This document shows positions 17,187-26,207 of a stretch of 64,000 nucleotides of DNA, in pieces. Both the position numbers and the translations under genes were made by a program. The stretch comes from Lysobacteraceae bacterium (GTDB lineage Bacteria; Pseudomonadota; Gammaproteobacteria; Xanthomonadales; Ahniellaceae): assembly GCA_021299185.1 (NCBI GenBank), contig JAJTHZ010000114.1:1-64000 (forward strand). The letters run 5' to 3'. The notes beneath the pieces are model-generated. The model was not told where the DNA came from. It searched no databases and worked only from the letters and a program-made list of their open reading frames with translations. Within the stretch, counting starts at the first letter, position 1. Every line of letters begins with the position of its first letter.

Positions 17187-18265
17187 GCGTCGGCCCCGAT
17201 CGTCTCCACCACGCGCACGCTGGTGCCCTCGGCGAGGTCGAGCGGGCTGGTGGCGACCACGCGGTCGCCGGCTTCGAGCCCACCCACCACCTCGCGCCAG
17301 TTGCCGCGCACCACGCCGGTCGCCACCTCGCGCTTGACCAGGCGGTCCTCGGCGTCGATCGCCATCACGTACGGCCGCGCGCCGAGCACCACTGCCGCGG
17401 CGGGAACCGCCAGCACCTCGCGCCTGGTGTCGACCGCGAAGCGCGCCCGCGCGAGGTAGCCGGGCCGGACGCCATCCCGTTCGTGCGCCTGCGGCAAGTC
17501 GAGCTCCACCGTGACCAGGCGCGTGGTCGGATCGGCGGCCGGGAACACGCGGCGCACGCGCGCCTCGATGCGGCGGTCGCCGAGCGCATCGACGGCGATC
17601 GGCACCGGGCTGCCCGGCACGATGCCGGCCGCATCCAGTTCCGAGACGCCAACACGCAAAACCAGCTGATCGAGGTCGGCCAGCTCGAAGGCCGGCGCGA
17701 GGCGGCCGACCGCCGCGCCCGGCTCGATCATGCGCCCGATCACCCAGGCGTCGACGCTGGCCTCGATGCGGCCGAAGCCGCCCCGGGTGCGCCAGAGCTC
17801 GACCTCGGACTGCGCGACCTCGAGCGCGGCGCGCGCGGTGGCGAGGCTCGCCGCGTCGACGAAATCGCGCGCCTTGAGCGCATCGAGGCGCTCGAAACTG
17901 GCCTGCGCCTCGCGCAGCGAGGCCTGCGCGCGCGCGAGTTCCGCCGCCTATTCGCTGACGTCGATCCGGGCCAGCAACTGGCCCGCGCTGACGCGGTCGC
18001 CGGCTTCCACCAGCACCTCGGCCACCACGCCGTCGGTGCGTGCGGCGAGCTGGATCGCGCGCAGCGGCTCCACGCTGCCGGCCACCAGCACCTCGCGCTC
18101 CAGCGTGCGGCGCGCAACGACGTAGGCGCGCACCGGCAGGCTGCGCTCGTCGGCGGCGGGCGACGGCGCCGCCGCGGGTGGCGACGCACGTTCCCCGGCG
18201 CAGGCCGCCAGCAGCAATGCGGCGGCCGCGAGGGCGGACCCTGCGACGAGACGGGAGGTGGGCAC
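17183..18265 (-). pseudogene. RND periplasmic adaptor (membrane fusion protein) with in-frame amber codon
   Basis: Read through one stop, this is a 360-residue membrane fusion protein. The lipoprotein signal is SALAAAALLLAACAGE; the barrel-sandwich half is AARTDGVVAEVLVEAGDRVSAGQLLARID. A coiled hairpin (LARAQASL to ALEVAQSEVELWRTRGGFG), the second lipoyl half and a beta-barrel (DPTTRLVTVELDLPQ) follow. A TAG at 17948-17950 interrupts it after residue 105, at SE*AAELARAQ, where Gln or Glu would be expected (CAG or GAG to TAG). The frame is otherwise intact on both sides, so this is a single point change. It may be real inactivation, a strain variant or a consensus error. The start is GTG 18265. 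The gene is coupled to the RND gene by ATGA. Confidence 0.85.
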
Positions 18266-18281
18266 CCGGACATTGTCCGGG
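18265..18281. promoter_or_regulatory. Perfect palindrome at the adaptor start, operator candidate
   Basis: CCCGGACATTGTCCGGG is a perfect inverted repeat (8-bp arms, 1-bp centre) ending on the first base of the GTG start of the efflux adaptor. Palindromes of this size are typical TetR- or MarR-family operators of efflux operons, but no such regulator gene is in the window. Confidence 0.45.
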
Positions 18282-18431
18282 CCGGCCGTGGACCTTTTGC
18301 GAAACCCGCCCGATCGGCGCCATCGGGACGCTGCCGCGGCGAGCGGCTGCCGTAGCCGCGACGCCGCAGCCGTGCAGAGCGATCCGGGCCGGGGCGCGGG
18401 TGGACCTCCGCGCCGCGGCCGCCCGATGACT

Positions 18432-21400
18432 TCAGCGTTCGGCGGCCCGCATCATCTCCGGGGCGCGACCGTCATCGGCCTGCGCCGCGCCGGCCGGCAG
18501 ATCGATCTCGAAGCGGGAGCCGTGGCCCGGTTCGCCGCGTGCGATCACCGTGCCGCCATGCCGTTCGACGATCCGCCGCACGACCGCCAGCCCGATCCCG
18601 GTCCCGCCGTAGGCGTCGGCCGTATGCAGGCGCTGGAACGGCACGAAGATGCGTTCGGCATGCACCGGGTCGAAGCCGATGCCGTTGTCGGCGACCACCA
18701 CGCGGACCCGGCCCGGCGCCGCGGCCGGTGCCGCATCGATGTGGATCCGTGGCGTGCGCGCGCGGTCGCGGAACTTGAGCGCGTTCGCCAGCAGGTTCTG
18801 CATCAACTGGCGCAGTTGCGTGCGGTCGCCATGGACCCGCGGCAGGCTGCCGACCTCGACCTGCGCGCCGCTCTCTTCGATGCGCAGCTCCAGGTCGGCC
18901 AGCACGTCGCGCACCACCTCGCCGAGGTCGACATCACCGAAGTCGGCGCCGGTGGTCGCGACCCGCGAATAGGCCAGCAGGTCGTCGATCAGCACCTGCA
19001 TGCGGTGCGCCGAGGCATCGATGCGCCGCAGGTAGTCCGGCCCGGGCTCCGGGATCAGCGGGGCGAAACGCTGCAGCACGCGGTCGCTGAAGGCCTGGAT
19101 CTTGCGCAGCGGCTCCTGCAGGTCGTGGGTGGCGACGAAGGCGAAGTCCTGCAGTTCGCGGTTGCGCTGCCGCAGGTCGACCAGCGCCTGCTGCAGTTCG
19201 CGCTGCACCCGGTTGCGCTCGGTGACGTCGGCGGCGATCACGAACACGCCGACGATGCTGCCGCCGACCGCGATCGGCACCAGGGTGGCCTGGGTGTCGC
19301 GCACGCCCTGCGGCAGGCGCGCCGCGGTCTCGAAACTCTGCGCCTCGCCCGCGCACGCGAGCGCGAACCGGCGGCGCACCTCGTCGCGCTGCTCGGGCCC
19401 GACGACGGCTTCGATCGGCATGTTCATCAGGGCTTCGCGCCGCAGCCCGGACCGCACCACGGTGCGCTCGTTGCAGTCCACGATCCGGCCGTCGAGCCCG
19501 ACCGCCATCACCGCGTTCGGCGAGCGCTCGAACAGGGACTTGAACCACTGGCGCGAGACCTCGACCCGCGCCCGCGCGGTCTCGCGGTCGAACACCACGC
19601 CGGCCAGCGCCGCCACCGACTGCAGCGCTTCGCGCTCCTCGGCGTCCGGCGCCCGAACGTCGGCGCGGCAGACCTCGAAGGCGCCCAGCGTGCAGCCCTG
19701 CGCATCGCGGATCGGCGCGGCCCAGGCGCTGCGCACGCCGGCCGCGCGCGCCGCGCCGCGGTGGCCTTCCCACAGCTCGTCGAACTCGACGTCGCCGGTG
19801 ACCACCACCCCGTTGCGATGCAGGCAGGTGCCGCCGCCGCCCGCCTGGGCCGACGGCATGCGATCGCGCCAGTACCGCGCCCACTCGGGAGGCAGCGACG
19901 GCGCGACCACGGTGCTGATCGGGCCGCCCGGCTGTGCGATGCCGAGCACGCAGCAGCGCGCACCCGGGAAACGCGCCTCGAACGTGCGGGCCACCAGCGC
20001 GAGCACGTCGTCGATCGGCCGCTCGGTGGCCAGCGCCACCAGGGCCTCGCGCTGCGCACGCTCCCACGACGCGCCGCGCTGCAGCGCGGTGTTCGCCGAT
20101 TCCGCGGCGTGCGCGCGACGCCGGCCGATCAAGGCCAGGCGCAGGGTCAGCGACAGCAAGGCGGCGATCAGCACGCCCGACCACAGCACCAGTGGCGGCA
20201 GCGCGGATCCGGTCGCCGCCGGCCCCGAGGGACTCAGGCGCAGCGACCACGGCATGCCGTCGAGCGGCAGCTGCGTCGGCGCGACCAGCGCCCAGTCCAC
20301 GCGCCCGGCGGTCTCGCCCTGGCTGAACGGCGGCACGTCCGGCGCGTCGAAAGAAATCTGGATGTCGAAGTCCCGCGCGGCGCCCTGCAGCGCGTCCTGC
20401 AGCCAGATCTCGGCATCGAACGACAGCACGAGAAACTCCACCACGCCGCGGGTGGCCGGCGAGGCACGGACCAGCGACAGACGCGAGGTGCCGGCGACGG
20501 GACCGGGATAGGGCCCGATCCAGCGCACGGCGTCCCCGCGCTCGCCCATCTCGCGCACGGCGAGCGCGATCGGCACATCGGCGCCGTCGGCCGCGGACGA
20601 CCACCCGCGGCCGCTGCGATCCGCGGCCGCGCGCAGGCGCCCTTCGGCGTCGACCCAGCGCACCTCCGCCAGACCGGCGTCGTCGGCGAACACCGGTGCG
20701 GCAAGCGCGGCCAGCGCGCGCACCGGGGGCTCGCCGGCACCCATCGCCACCGCGCGCGCCATCGGCTGGGCGACCTTCTTGAAGCGCTCGCGCGCCGATC
20801 GCAGGGCGTCCGCGATGTCGTTCTGCGCCACCGCCTCGGCACGCACTCGCTCGGCGAGGTCTTTCTGATATTGCGCGTTGGCCAGCCACGCCGCGCCGGT
20901 ACAGACCACCGCGCCGACCCACAGCGGCAGCCAACGCTCGCGCGTCGTCGGATCGACCATCCGCACCGGGCGGCTGGACATCATGCCCACGCCCAGGATG
21001 CCCATCGCCAGCACGGTTGGAATCGACCCGCTGTGCGCGGCCGCCGCCGCTTCGCGCGGCACGCCGCTGAGCACCGCGACGAGGGCGATGGTCGCCACCA
21101 GTGCGGCCAGCAGGCCGCCCATCCAGAGCAGGGTCGCGCCGCTGCGATAGCGGCGCAGCATGGTGCCGAGCCCGAGCGCGAGGGCGCAGGTCAACAGCGT
21201 CATCGCGGCGGGCGGCGTGATCCCTGCGCGCAGCCAGTACTGCAGCGGCTCGATCCCCGCCAGATCGCCGAACGCCGGCATCGCATCGCGCGCGGCGAGC
21301 GCGTACAGCGACACGACCACCGGCACGCCGGCCAGCGCCAGCGCGAGCCGCCGGTGGTTGAACTCCAGCGCCAGCAACGCAGACGCCAGCGCCGTAGTGC

Positions 21401-22085
21401 ATGCGCTGCCGAGCCCCGCCATCTGCACGTGGTCGGGGCGGTAGCCGGCGACGAACGGCGCCCCGAACCACAGGCCCAGGGTCGCCGCTGCGACGATGCC
21501 GATCGACGCCGCCGCCGCGAGCACACCCTGCGCGGGCGGCCGCGACCAGTCCATGCGGTGGATCATCAGGCAGGCCGTGCCGAACGGCAGCGTGACCGCG
21601 AGTGTCCCGGCGCCGCCATCGAGCCGCGCCTCGGGCCACAGGATGCCGACGAAGGCGAGATAGGCGCTGGCCGCCGCGGCCAGCATCAAGGTGACCTGGC
21701 AGGTGCCCGTGGTCGCATGCCGCGAGCGCGCCCATGCCGCGGCGGCGGCGGCGGCGCAGGCGCTGGCGAGCAGGCCCGCGAGCGGTGCATCCGCGGTGCC
21801 GAATGCCCGCGCCGCATGCAGCAGCACGACGCCCAGGCACAGCAGCATCGCGAAGCGCAGCACGGCGGGGCGGTCGTCGAGCATCGACCACGCCCAGGCG
21901 GCGAGCGCCAGCAGCAGCGGCGCGGTCAGGGAGCCCGGCCCGTCCTGCGCCAGGGCGATCCCGCCGAGCGCCAGCGCGACCAGGATCGTCGGCAACGCGA
22001 ACGCGACCGCGGCCCCGGAGCGCGACTTCCGCGGCGCGTTGTCTCGTGTCGTCGATTGCACGCCCATCGCGGGTGACCCGGGCAT
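18432..22085 (-). CDS. Large membrane sensor histidine kinase (multi-TM, CHASE-like, GAF, PAS, HisKA, HATPase)
   Basis: A 1217-residue sensor kinase starting at ATG 22085, with GGAG 7 nt upstream. About ten hydrophobic segments fill the first 390 residues (MASE-like). A periplasmic CHASE-like domain follows (from DIADALRSARERFKKVAQP to the next membrane segment PPLVLWSGVLIAALLSLTL). Then come a GAF domain (CCVLGIAQPGGPISTVV...), a PAS domain (FERSPNAVMAVGLDGRIVDCN) and the HisKA box FVATHDLQEPLRKIQ with the phospho-acceptor His near residue 983. The ATPase domain shows NLLANALKF, DNGIGFDP and GTGIGLAV. HATPase kinases with DLQEPLR boxes are typical of phytochrome-like kinases. No response regulator is adjacent, so its partner is unknown. 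In-frame sequence to 22358 was not included. Confidence 0.9.
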   Translation of the reverse strand: MPGSPAMGVQSTTRDNAPRKSRSGAAVAFALPTILVALALGGIALAQDGPGSLTAPLLLALAAWAWSMLDDRPAVLRFAMLLCLGVVLLHAARAFGTADAPLAGLLASACAAAAAAAWARSRHATTGTCQVTLMLAAAASAYLAFVGILWPEARLDGGAGTLAVTLPFGTACLMIHRMDWSRPPAQGVLAAAASIGIVAAATLGLWFGAPFVAGYRPDHVQMAGLGSACTTALASALLALEFNHRRLALALAGVPVVVSLYALAARDAMPAFGDLAGIEPLQYWLRAGITPPAAMTLLTCALALGLGTMLRRYRSGATLLWMGGLLAALVATIALVAVLSGVPREAAAAAHSGSIPTVLAMGILGVGMMSSRPVRMVDPTTRERWLPLWVGAVVCTGAAWLANAQYQKDLAERVRAEAVAQNDIADALRSARERFKKVAQPMARAVAMGAGEPPVRALAALAAPVFADDAGLAEVRWVDAEGRLRAAADRSGRGWSSAADGADVPIALAVREMGERGDAVRWIGPYPGPVAGTSRLSLVRASPATRGVVEFLVLSFDAEIWLQDALQGAARDFDIQISFDAPDVPPFSQGETAGRVDWALVAPTQLPLDGMPWSLRLSPSGPAATGSALPPLVLWSGVLIAALLSLTLRLALIGRRRAHAAESANTALQRGASWERAQREALVALATERPIDDVLALVARTFEARFPGARCCVLGIAQPGGPISTVVAPSLPPEWARYWRDRMPSAQAGGGGTCLHRNGVVVTGDVEFDELWEGHRGAARAAGVRSAWAAPIRDAQGCTLGAFEVCRADVRAPDAEEREALQSVAALAGVVFDRETARARVEVSRQWFKSLFERSPNAVMAVGLDGRIVDCNERTVVRSGLRREALMNMPIEAVVGPEQRDEVRRRFALACAGEAQSFETAARLPQGVRDTQATLVPIAVGGSIVGVFVIAADVTERNRVQRELQQALVDLRQRNRELQDFAFVATHDLQEPLRKIQAFSDRVLQRFAPLIPEPGPDYLRRIDASAHRMQVLIDDLLAYSRVATTGADFGDVDLGEVVRDVLADLELRIEESGAQVEVGSLPRVHGDRTQLRQLMQNLLANALKFRDRARTPRIHIDAAPAAAPGRVRVVVADNGIGFDPVHAERIFVPFQRLHTADAYGGTGIGLAVVRRIVERHGGTVIARGEPGHGSRFEIDLPAGAAQADDGRAPEMMRAAER

Positions 22086-22302
22086 CGCGGAACTCCAGTT
22101 CGAACAGCGGGAGTCCCGTCCCCGGGCAGCGCGCTCCTGCCCGCCCGGGCAGCCAGCCGACACCACGAGTGCGTAATGTAGCGCATCCGGCCGGAACGGC
22201 GCGGAGGCTCCACCCGCTCCAGTGTCGGGTCCGTGACGGTTCTCCCGCCGTGCGGCATCCGGCCCCGCTATGCTCGCGCTTTCGCTGCCTGGGGCGTGGA
22301 CG

Positions 22303-23712
22303 ATGATTCGCAGGACGACCGCCCTCCTGGCCCTGCTGCTCGCCAGTCCGCTCGTCACCGCCGGCGAACGCCTGCCCGCGGTGAGCTACGACACGCGCGG
22401 CGCCAGCGCCGCGTCGCTGGAGGCGCTCAAGCGGCAGGTCGACGCGGGCTTCTGGCTGGAGACCGGCGACGCGCTGGTGGTGGTGGCGCCCCCCGCGGTG
22501 CACGCGCGCATCGGGCGCCGCGCCAAGGTCGACCGCGAGCACGGCCTGCTGTCGGGCGACGAGCTGTTCCTGCTGCCGATGGGCTGCGAGGTCGAGCGCC
22601 ACACCATCCCCAATCCGATCGCCGTGGTCGGCCGCCACGCGCTCGTGCGCATGCCGCCGATGCTGGCCCGCCAGATCGCCGACGCGCGGGCCGTGCAGCC
22701 CGACAGCGTGCTCGCACGCGAGCACCGGCCGGCACCCGGCGCGAAGCGCGCGCCCGATCCGGTGATCCAGTCGGTGGTGGATCGGGTCGATCCGGCACGC
22801 TGGTTCGCGGACCTCGAGACGCTGGCCGGCTGGAACCGGTCCAGCTACGGCAGCGGCACGGGCGGCGGCGGCATCGACCTCGCGCGCGACTGGCTGGTGG
22901 CGCAGTTCGAGGCGCTCGGCATGTCGACCACCACGCCGCAGGTGGCGGTCGGGGCGAGCCGCCCCAACAACGTCATCGCCGTGCGCCCGGGCACCGACCT
23001 CGCCGGTGAATGGGTACTGGTCGGAGCACACTACGACTCACGCAACCCGACCAATTCCTCCGCCGGCGTGGCCAACACGCCGGGCGCGGAGGACAACGCC
23101 AGCGGCTGCGCCGGCGTGGTGGAGATGGCGACCGTGTTCGCCGCCGTGCCGACCCGCCGGACGCTGGTGTTCGCCTGCTACGCCGGCGAGGAGCAGGGCC
23201 TGCTCGGTTCGATCGCGCAGGCGCAGGCGCAGGCGCTGGCGGCCTCCGGCGACCTGTCGCGGATCAAGCTGGCGGTGATCATGGACATGATCGGCTACTC
23301 GGGCGACCAGGACTTCGACGTGCTGCTCGAGAGCAGCGGCACGCCGACCCAGCTGGCCGTGCTCGAGCAGTTCGCGGCGCTCGCCACCGACTACGCGCCC
23401 GGCACCCGCGCGGTGATCGACACCAACCCCTGCTGCTCCGACCACATGCCATGGATCAACGGCGGCATCCCGGCGCTGCTCACCATCGAGAACGACTGGT
23501 CGCAGTACGTGCACTACCACCAGACCAGCGACCTGCCGCAGAACATCACCAACGCGCAGGCGATGGGCGGGCGGATCCTGCGCCTGAACGCCGCCGGCAT
23601 CGCCGTGCGCGCCGAGGTGCTCGCCGCCGCGCAGTTCAGCGACGGCTTCGAGCCGCAGGGCGCCGCAGGGGACGCGACCACGGCAGCGGCGCAGGCGGCA
23701 GGCGACCGCTGA
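22303..23712 (+). CDS. Secreted M28-family zinc aminopeptidase
   Basis: A 469-residue exported metallopeptidase. The signal peptide is MIRRTTALLALLLASPLVTA. The di-zinc site residues of family M28 are visible in order: His in VGAHYDS, Asp in GAEDNASG, the catalytic Glu pair in YAGEEQGLLGS, Asp in VIMDMIGYSG and the last His in YVHYHQTSD. A pro-region of about 160 residues precedes the catalytic domain. The C-terminus carries AAQFSDGFEPQG, a variant of the LF-x3-FE tail seen on other secreted proteins here. It should release N-terminal amino acids from peptides outside the cytoplasm. The frame can start at 22270, but the signal peptide fits ATG 22303. Confidence 0.9.
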   Translation: MIRRTTALLALLLASPLVTAGERLPAVSYDTRGASAASLEALKRQVDAGFWLETGDALVVVAPPAVHARIGRRAKVDREHGLLSGDELFLLPMGCEVERHTIPNPIAVVGRHALVRMPPMLARQIADARAVQPDSVLAREHRPAPGAKRAPDPVIQSVVDRVDPARWFADLETLAGWNRSSYGSGTGGGGIDLARDWLVAQFEALGMSTTTPQVAVGASRPNNVIAVRPGTDLAGEWVLVGAHYDSRNPTNSSAGVANTPGAEDNASGCAGVVEMATVFAAVPTRRTLVFACYAGEEQGLLGSIAQAQAQALAASGDLSRIKLAVIMDMIGYSGDQDFDVLLESSGTPTQLAVLEQFAALATDYAPGTRAVIDTNPCCSDHMPWINGGIPALLTIENDWSQYVHYHQTSDLPQNITNAQAMGGRILRLNAAGIAVRAEVLAAAQFSDGFEPQGAAGDATTAAAQAAGDR

Positions 23713-23761
23713 TGCCGCGCACCCGTCGACCTGGCCGCGCACCCACCCGCATGCCGCAACC

Positions 23762-24052
23762 ATGAGCGCCGCGCCGCCGCCCGGATCGTTGTGGCTGCGC
23801 AGCCTCGCCGGGGTCGTCGCGGCGGCCTGGCTCGCGGCCGGCGTCGTCCTGCTGGTGTTGGCATGGCGCGAGCGCTCGCGCTGGGGCTTCGCCGCGCTCG
23901 CACCGCTGTTGCTCGGTTATGGCGTGGTCTGGATCCTGGTCGCGCTGCACGGGCGACCGCGACGGACCGGCGAAACCATCGCCGGGCTGAAGGCGCTCGT
24001 CCGCCTCGACTTCGCGCACCTCCGCCCGCCGTCGCCGGCGCGCACGGACTGA
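23762..24052 (+). CDS. Small inner-membrane protein, two TM segments
   Basis: A 96-residue frame 49 bp after the peptidase stop. Two hydrophobic segments (SLAGVVAAAWLAAGVVLLVLAW and WGFAALAPLLLGYGVVWILVAL) are followed by a basic C-terminal tail. There is no recognisable family and no clear ribosome site. The topology and its position behind the peptidase support a real gene. Function unknown. Confidence 0.5.
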   Translation: MSAAPPPGSLWLRSLAGVVAAAWLAAGVVLLVLAWRERSRWGFAALAPLLLGYGVVWILVALHGRPRRTGETIAGLKALVRLDFAHLRPPSPARTD

Positions 24053-24079
24053 TCGCGCAGCGGACGCGCGCCGGCGCGC

Positions 24080-26029
24080 CTACTCGAACCAGTTCTCGAA
24101 CAGGCGTCCGCTGTCCAGCGACGCCGCCGCCAGCCGCGCGACCAGCGCGCTCTCGCCGGACGGCACGGACGAGCCCCAGCCCGGGACACCGGTCGTGGGC
24201 ACGGCGTTCGGGCGCGCGAGCGCGGCGCCGAGCCCGGCACAGGTGCCGCTGGTGCTGCCGTCGCAACTGCGGTGCATGCCCACGGCGATGATCGCGCCCG
24301 GCGCCGCCGCGAGCCCGAACACCTGCGTGTTGTCGCCGCCCGCACCGGTCGCCGTGTTCCAGGCGCCGGTCAGCAGCGACGAATACAGCACGCTGCCGAG
24401 GCGCGCGTCGTAGGCGCGCACGAAATGGTTCCAGGTGCCGGTCAGCCCGCTGGACGGCGTCGGCATCTGCTGGTGCGCGTTGCTGGTGGTGATCGAGCGC
24501 CGCCCCTGGCAGGCGAGCAGCACCACGCCGTCGCTGCGTACCACCAGTTCGCCGCAGTTGCGCGTGGTATTGACGTTCGGCCAGCCGGCGTTCGGGTTCG
24601 GCCAGCCGGCCAGCAGCGGGTCGGTGAACGCGGCACCGAAGTTGGTGTTGCCCTCGACGTACTCCGCCACCCAGGTCGCGGCCTCGACGCGCAGGGTGTC
24701 CAGCGCGTACTTGCCCAGCCAGGAGATGTGGATGTTGCCGTTGGTGCCGGTGAAACGGTTCTGGAAGCCGTTGCGCCCGGGCGCGGCGGCGAGCGTGTTG
24801 CCGCTCCAGAAGTTGTCGACGTTGTTGCCATGGGCGCGCGCCAGTACCACCAGCTGGTTGCCGGCGTAGTCGATCGCCAGCCCATCGACGTACTGGTCGG
24901 GGGTCGAGTTCTGCGCCGTCTCGCGGTACAGGCGCGCCCACCACTTGAGCGAGCCGTCGGCGCGCATCGCGACCACCGCCGGCTCGAAGTCCGGATTGCC
25001 GTCGGGCAGGCGGCTCTTGGTCGAGTAGCCGAAGTAGATGTGGTTCGAGCGCCGATCGATGGCGATCCCGCCGAGGCGCTGGGTCTCCGGGCCGGGAATG
25101 CGGTAGCCGGTGTAGCCCGGCCCGCCCGGGCAGGTCGTGCCGCTGGCCAGCGGGCAATGGCCGCTGAAGTAGTAGTCGTCGGGGAAGCGTCCCTTGCGGC
25201 CGGGGTTGCCGTTCTCGTCGGACTGCAGCAAGTCGAAGTCGGTCGCCGTGGGCGAGCGCAGGCTGCCCTTGCGCGAGGCCTTGAGCACCACGCCCGAATG
25301 GCGCAGCGGCAGCGTACCGGTGTAGCTCGAGGCGGGCGTGCCGTTCCACTCGCCGGCATCGCCCCAGTGCGCATGCCAGTGCTCCACGACCTCCTGCGCG
25401 CCCGCCGCGTCGAGGCGATGGATCGCCGCCCAGTCGGGGTCGTAGGGCGCGCCCATGCCGTAGACCACCTTGCCGTCGCCGCCGACGTCCCACGGCTGCA
25501 GGCTGCGATGGTCGCCTTCGGCGGTGACGTTGAACACCCAGGTGAACGCAGTCGGCACGCCGGTGACGAAGTTGGCGTCGAGGCGACCGATGAAGTAGCC
25601 GCCGGTGGCCGCGCTGCCGGTCTCGCGCTCGCCGGACACTTAGAGCACGCCGGTCGGCGCGCCGGGCACCTCGGTGCTGCGGATGCGCGCGAGGTTGACC
25701 ACGGTGCCGGTCGGCAGGCGCACCACGCGCAGCACGCTGCCGAGGTCGGCCGACAGGTGCAGCAGCAGCCCGACCTGCCCGGCGGCGCTGGAGTTGATCC
25801 CGGCCGCGCCGATCTGCGTCACCGGGGTGCCGGACGGCAGCCACGCGAGGTCCTGCGCACTGCCGGCCACCAGCCAGGTGCCGTCGGAGAGCGCGTGCAC
25901 GTCGTGGAAGCGCTCCTTGCCGGACCCGCCGGCATAGAACACGCGCGACTGCGCCACTGCACCGGCCGAGGCGAGCAGCAGCATCGCCCACGCGCCCCAC
26001 CACCACGCCTTCCAGGTCCTTTGCCGCAC
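24080..26029 (-). pseudogene. Secreted propeller-like protein interrupted by an in-frame ochre codon
   Basis: Read through one stop, this is a 649-residue exported protein: signal peptide (WWWGAWAMLLLASAGAVAQ), then repeated stretches such as HALSDGTWLVAGSAQDLAWL, GGIAIDRRSNHIYFGYST and GLAIDYAGNQLVVLARA. These recall the beta-propeller (SBBP/delta-60-like) proteins of this group. It ends in GRLFENWFE, an LF-x3-FE tail. A TAA at 25640-25642 interrupts it (TGVL*VSGERE), where a Tyr (TAC or TAT) would fit. The frame is intact for 130 codons before and 519 after. The start is GTG 26029. This is the second gene in the window with a lone nonsense codon. Downstream reinitiation at GTG 25639 would lack a signal peptide. 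Confidence 0.7.
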
Positions 26030-26207
26030 GCCTGTCCCGCTCCGACGACCGATCAACCCGTAGTATCCCAAAGGCGCGCGACGCGGGCATGCGCGAGGTG
26101 ACGCAGGGCGCGTCCGCCCGTGCCCCGGATCGCGGCCGGTCATCGGAACGCAGGCGACGTGCGACCAGCGCCCACGGCACACGGATCGCGCAGTTAACGA
26201 CAACCGC

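Noticed and set aside
13839-17459. A 1206-codon plus-strand frame opposite the RND pump
   Set aside because: Antisense shadow; low complexity, no motif, while the minus strand is a full RND transporter.
18258-22076. A 1272-codon open frame on the plus strand, antisense to the sensor kinase
   Set aside because: Composition is Arg/Ala/His/Gln-rich with no domain; it exists because third-position GC bias suppresses stops. The minus strand carries a complete multi-domain kinase.
17948-25642. The two in-frame stops as selenocysteine or pyrrolysine codons
   Set aside because: The codons are TAG and TAA, not TGA; the expected residues are Gln/Glu and Tyr; no pyl genes or recoding hairpin is seen.
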